DNA of 64,000 nt from Lepidonotus clava. Lineage: Eukaryota > Annelida > Polychaeta > Phyllodocida > Polynoidae. The notes beneath the pieces are model-generated. The model was not told the origin of the DNA. It saw only the letters and a program-made list of their open reading frames with translations, and searched no databases. The DNA is taken from NCBI GenBank assembly GCA_936440205.1, contig OW387134.1, forward strand, positions 65,623,427 to 65,687,426, given 5' to 3'. Below are positions 61,940-64,000 of the stretch, piece by piece. How positions within the stretch are numbered: the first letter of the stretch is position 1; each line of letters opens with the position of its first letter. Made by a program: the position numbers and the translations under genes.

Positions 61940-63750
61940 GTAAAAGATTAGAAAGAATTATCTCTATAGGTACTGAAGAAAATGAATGTATTATGATCAT
62001 ATGTATTGGAAATATCGAAAGCATGTCAACATACCGGCCCTAGCTGTACCCTACTCCCTGGCGCACCTATTACCCATCAGAGTTGTAAAAGAGGTAGTTT
62101 TTAAGAGACTTTGCATGCATGCGAAAATTGAAAGGGGTATTTTTATCAATAGAATTCGCGAAAATTAGATATAGGGTCCCTTTTTGACAAGCGGTGAGTA
62201 GCTAGTGATGTATTTGCTATCAAATTTGTAATATTATCTAAGAAACACTAATTATATATATAATATTTTCAATAGTGTATACCAGTATCTACTTCGAATG
62301 ACTGCATAGAGGATGATCTGCATTTCATTTAAGTTCGTGTTTTCTGAAAAAAAGGGGGTCATATTAAGGTTTCAAAAATTCACGTTTTACTTGAAATGGG
62401 GTTTTTTTGAGGCAGGAAATTCGCGAACATGATGTATTTATAAAACCAGGAAGTCAGACTTAAGACTGGACCTGGAAGTCAGACTTAATATGTTAAGTAA
62501 CCTTTTGCACTCATGATTAATGCTCCAGATTTAACAATTGCAGATCAAGTATTCGCATTGACTTGTATGTCTGTTTTGCCCGTAATGCACAAATTCATAG
62601 TCAGCATTGCAGCTTGTGTCTTTTGTTTTCACAGTGGCTTTCATGACTGGGCAACTGTTTTTTTACTGTCAGAAAAGTGCACCAAAAGGCTTTTTTTCAA
62701 CACAATTGAACAACCCAACACCAGGCTCCAAATATTTACCCTATTTGACAGTTTCTAACACATCATCCAATATGCAATATACCTGTAGAAGCTTTACGGA
62801 TAAAGTTGCACTGGTAAACACCAATGTCATTATTATTTCAACTGGATAAATATAATTGTTTATTATGCTTTGAGGTAGTGCTACACGATACAATACCCCT
62901 GCATCATGAATATTTAGAGCAACTTCCATCCGATACCAAATGATCGACCAATTATCCTTGGCTTATAAGTGACTGGATGATTGAACAATTATGTTTTAAG
63001 CAACTCCAAGGGTTTTTAATACTTTTATTAATACATAACCTCTCTCACAAGAAATGTTCTTAAGCTGGTTGTTATATATGTGTGTGTACTCATGACAAGA
63101 TCTCCCAATGACAATGAACAATTCAAAGGGTAGGAGCCACTCAACCACACTCAGCCACCCCCCACCTTTTCCCAGACTCAGTCGGTGCATTGATAATACC
63201 ACTTTTATGATTATTATTACTTATTATTATTATTTACATTTGTAAATATGATTATTCTTTAGTAGTCAGAGCAGAGGTCGATATAAGGTTACATATTTGA
63301 ATATATTTTTTAAATATCGTCGATGCAAGGAATGTTACCTATCCAATGAACGATTAATGTTGATTCAAGACTGATAGTTGATTGAACCGGCAATCAACCT
63401 TATCGTTTTTAATGATCAATAGTTTATTTCCCAATATCTATTCAATCCTACAATGTTGAGTTATCAATATTGAAGGTCTGACTACTGGTTCAATGTCTTA
63501 CATTGTATGGCTATTGTATATTAAACTGAGTATAAATCAAGTTATTTAACATTGATTTACAATTGAAACATCAATGTTGCAGCAATATAGGCTTTTCTGT
63601 TTTACATCATTCCCCACCAGGGAACTTTTTCAAAACGTTCAGTATACATTAAATTGAGTCATTAAATACAAACTAGGCTACTATGTTTGACGGCCAGCTC
63701 GCTGTATACAGGATGTATTCACGTTTCTCTCATAATCACCCTCTGCCTCT
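61940..63750. other. Gene 3 intron
   Basis: No exon with good splice sites is seen. An AGACTTAAGACTGGACCTGGAAGTCAGACTTAA duplication (GGAAGTCAGACTTAA twice) lies at 62450-62489. Confidence 0.4.
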
Positions 63751-63754
63751 AACA

Positions 63755-63975
63755 GTGTCATCAAAGGTGGGGCGGTGATCCCCATTCTGTGGGACATTGC
63801 AGATAAAAGATCCATCCCTTGACACACTTCCAAAAGAGTAGGGTAGTGATCCCAGTGGTGGGTTTCTCCTAAATCATCTCATAGATATGATCACCCAGAA
63901 AACTAAAATGCATTACCTTGTGGAGTCTGGAAGGTTTGGTGGGATGTTAAACTACACCAGCAAACAAACAAATTA
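63755..63975 (+). mobile_element. SINE, 5'-truncated relative of 17462-17775
   Basis: GTCATCAAAGGT, TGTGGGACATTGCAGATAAA, CTCATAGATATGATCA and GTCTGGAAGGTTTGGTGGGA, then GTTAAAC and CAGCAAACAAACAAA, follow the order of the SINE on the minus strand at 17462-17775. The tail style also matches 3298-3390. Confidence 0.65.
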
Positions 63976-63997
63976 TCTCTGATATCTTCACCTTGCA

Positions 63998-64000
63998 GCA
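63998..64000 (+). other. Probable acceptor of the next gene 3 exon at the window edge
   Basis: The window ends with ATATCTTCACCTTGCAG|CA, a pyrimidine-rich acceptor. It is the first strong one after the donor at 61940, so the next exon probably starts at 63999. Confidence 0.4.

Overview
This is a 64 kb stretch of intron-rich, repeat-rich animal DNA. Three multi-exon protein genes are partly or wholly present. The organism looks like a marine invertebrate. A lancelet (Branchiostoma-like) genome fits best: long poly-G tracts, many short TIR elements, tRNA-derived SINEs, and LINEs of the CR1/jockey-like group. The species cannot be fixed from the sequence alone. There are no bacterial-style operons and no rRNA or stand-alone tRNA genes.

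Gene 1 (minus strand, about 7.4-26.2 kb) is the 5' part of an acid-sphingomyelinase-like phosphodiesterase (SMPDL3A/B family). Four coding exons join in frame: 26049-26172 (start codon and signal peptide), 10907-11117, 8429-8676 and 7418-7581. Together they give 249 residues. The rest should lie beyond base 1. Intron 1 is about 14.9 kb and is filled with mobile elements. A degenerate tandem array with long TG tracts (26188-29560) starts only about 15 bases upstream of the start codon.

Gene 2 (plus strand, about 34.2-44.7 kb) is complete: a 258-residue lectin made of two ricin-B-type beta-trefoils. It has a compact CCAAT/CRE/TATA promoter, an untranslated first exon, five coding exons and a spliced 3' UTR. 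Just before its fourth coding exon, the acceptor and the start of that exon have been copied in tandem several times.

Gene 3 (plus strand, 59.1 kb to beyond the end) is the start of a probable type II membrane protein with a short basic tail and one membrane anchor. Its function is not known. Exons lie at 59119-59196 and 61713-61939, and a likely acceptor sits on the last bases of the window. A weakly supported fourth gene start (exon 702-795, + strand) lies at the left edge.

The remainder is mainly mobile-element landscape: one 5'-truncated LINE with most of its reverse transcriptase open (51.96-53.76 kb), two LINE 3' ends, several SINE families, and a 3.6 kb element with about 630 bp inverted repeats. 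Over 20 short TIR elements are recognisable by comparing copies within the window. A 3.56 kb structure has 466 bp direct repeats flanking three identical 881 bp units. There is also a cluster of nested fold-back elements, a long palindrome and several microsatellites. The most interesting pattern is a set of TIR elements that share outer termini (AAGCC...ATTCCAC type), while each carries its own short word repeated many times inside.
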